A stretch of 6,224 bases of DNA from an uncultured Clostridia bacterium (GTDB lineage: Bacteria; Bacillota; Clostridia; Oscillospirales; Acutalibacteraceae), in contig CALAQQ010000077.1 in NCBI GenBank assembly GCA_937888485.1, forward strand, positions 1 through 6,224, in the 5' to 3' direction. Shown here piece by piece: positions 5,241 through 6,224 of the stretch. Both the position numbers and the translations under genes were made by a program. The notes below the pieces were generated by a model. It searched no databases. It worked only from the letters and a program-made list of their open reading frames with translations, and was not told the origin of the DNA. Within the stretch, counting starts at the first letter, position 1; every line of letters begins with the position of its first letter.

Positions 5241-6224
5241 CTATATATATTTATCAACTATACGCTGTGCCTCGTAATACACACGTTCTGAGTCAATAGT
5301 TATTAAAGCTCTGTTTTTCATAACAAATTTTCCGTTTATCATTACAGAACTTATCTCGCTTCCGTTTGCAGAATAGCAAAGAGAGGAAATAATATTATTG
5401 TTTGGAAAAATTGACGGAGCCTCCAAATCAATAAAAACCAAATCTGCAAATGCATCTTCTAAAATTACTCCTGCTTTGTTTTCCATACCCAAAGCTTTCG
5501 CGGGATTTAACGTTGCACATTTTAAAACTTCAGAAGCAGAAAATTCTGTTGCAGTTTTGTTCGTTGCTTTGTGAAGCAGAGAAAAAAGGCTCATTTCCCT
5601 GAACATATTAAGAGTGTTATTACTTGCTGCACTGTCTGTTCCGAGACAAATATTTATACTTTTATCCAACATTTCTGATATGGATGCTATACCGTTTCCT
5701 AATTTAGCGTTGCTTGAAGGGTTCGTTGCCATATGAACACCTTTTTTGCTTAAAATCTCAATGTCTTTTTCATTGGTTTTAACGCAATGTGCAGCAATTG
5801 TCTTATTATCAAGAAACCCTATATCGGCTAATAATTCAACAGGAGTTTTTCCTAAGTCAGACAAACAATCCGCCACCTCTCTGCTGCTCTCAGAAAGATG
5901 AATATGCTTTAACATATTTCTCTTTTCAGCTTCCTCCGAAATCTGCCTGAGAAGATTTGGTGAGCAGGTATACACAGAGTGCGGTGATAAAACAAATTTT
6001 AATAAACTGCTTTCATAGCTTTGCTTTTCTTCAAGAGCTTTCTTGATTGAAAGACTTGCCTTTCCCCTTTCATCAAGAGAAAGCACTTTTACCTTAACCT
6101 CCTGATTTAAAGAGAGATGTTCGTTAATATCTTTAACGTAGTTATGAGCCACTTCAGAAATATGTACAAGACCTGTTTTTCCCTCTCCTAAGGAAACAAA
6201 AGCGCCAAAAGGCGAAATCCCCGT
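5241..6224 (-). CDS. S1 RNA-binding domain fused in frame to a truncated MTA/SAH deaminase-type amidohydrolase (partial)
   Basis: The frame is open to the right edge; 327 residues are visible and the true start is outside. Visible residues 1-62 are the end of an S1 domain close to YabR/GSP13 (GAFVSLGEGKTGLVHISEV, then VKVKVLSLDERGKASLSIKKA). From about residue 73 the protein matches 5'-methylthioadenosine/S-adenosylhomocysteine deaminases: FVLSPHSVYTC, HIHLSES with H109 and E112, AAHCV with H146, NPSSNAKLGNGIA, and LGTDSAASNN with D197. The ending ANGSEISSVMINGKFVM is also typical. The N-terminal part of that family, including the first HxH metal-binding pair, is absent, so deaminase activity is doubtful. 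The junction lies near 6005-6045 and shows no frameshift or stop. It could be a real deletion fusion, an integration scar, or an assembly artefact. The GTG at 6150-6152 is internal, within the S1 domain, and is not the start. The next gene follows after 16 bp. Confidence 0.8.
   Translation of the reverse strand, partial: TGISPFGAFVSLGEGKTGLVHISEVAHNYVKDINEHLSLNQEVKVKVLSLDERGKASLSIKKALEEKQSYESSLLKFVLSPHSVYTCSPNLLRQISEEAEKRNMLKHIHLSESSREVADCLSDLGKTPVELLADIGFLDNKTIAAHCVKTNEKDIEILSKKGVHMATNPSSNAKLGNGIASISEMLDKSINICLGTDSAASNNTLNMFREMSLFSLLHKATNKTATEFSASEVLKCATLNPAKALGMENKAGVILEDAFADLVFIDLEAPSIFPNNNIISSLCYSANGSEISSVMINGKFVMKNRALITIDSERVYYEAQRIVDKYI

Noticed and set aside
5225..5257. Longer N-terminus for the nucleotidyltransferase from a TTG at 5255-5257
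   Set aside because: It would overlap the amidohydrolase end and place 11 extra residues before a Rossmann motif that normally lies at the N-terminus.
5241..6152. Amidohydrolase as a complete gene starting at the GTG 6150-6152
   Set aside because: The frame stays open to the window edge, and the 24 codons upstream encode the conserved first part of the same S1 domain (GAFVSLGEGKTGLVHISE), so the GTG is internal.

Overview
All genes recognised here are read from the minus strand. The window suggests a Gram-positive Clostridia-type bacterium, most likely Oscillospiraceae/Ruminococcus-like. The reasons are strong AGGAGG ribosome binding sites, tightly overlapping genes, short rho-independent terminators, a kinase with a 7TM-type N-terminal sensor paired with a LuxR/NarL regulator, and a YabR/GSP13-type S1 domain. 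The genus is inference; no rRNA or marker gene is present.

Layout, in transcription order from high to low coordinates. (1) 6224-5241: an open reading frame entering from the window edge. It starts as the end of an S1 RNA-binding domain and continues in frame into the C-terminal half of a 5'-methylthioadenosine/S-adenosylhomocysteine (MTA/SAH) deaminase-type amidohydrolase. (2) 5224-4499: a sugar-1-phosphate-type nucleotidyltransferase, 16 bp downstream and probably cotranscribed, ending at a good terminator (4376-4413). These two genes look visibly richer in A+T than the kinase operon and may belong to an acquired block.

(3) 4498-3865: about 630 bp without a convincing gene but full of structure. 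It holds two terminators and two diverged copies, in the same order, of a pair of sequence blocks. It also holds three clusters of short repeated words, each built on a different word. It looks like the remnant of repeated insertion or integration events.

(4) 3864-216: a compact three-gene signalling operon with an extended -10 promoter and a terminator. The first gene encodes a 7TM-type sensor whose kinase core is degenerate. The second encodes a three-helix membrane PAS histidine kinase with the catalytic motifs present. The third encodes a NarL/LuxR response regulator that starts with TTG. Each gene overlaps the next (8 bp, then 4 bp), so the three are likely made in fixed ratio. A plausible model is that the degenerate kinase senses the signal and controls the competent kinase, which phosphorylates D54 of the regulator.

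(5) 215-1: an intergenic region with two short repeat pairs, then the first 25 codons of a secreted or membrane-anchored protein with a strong ribosome binding site. This gene is a natural candidate target of the regulator, but nothing in the sequence proves that.
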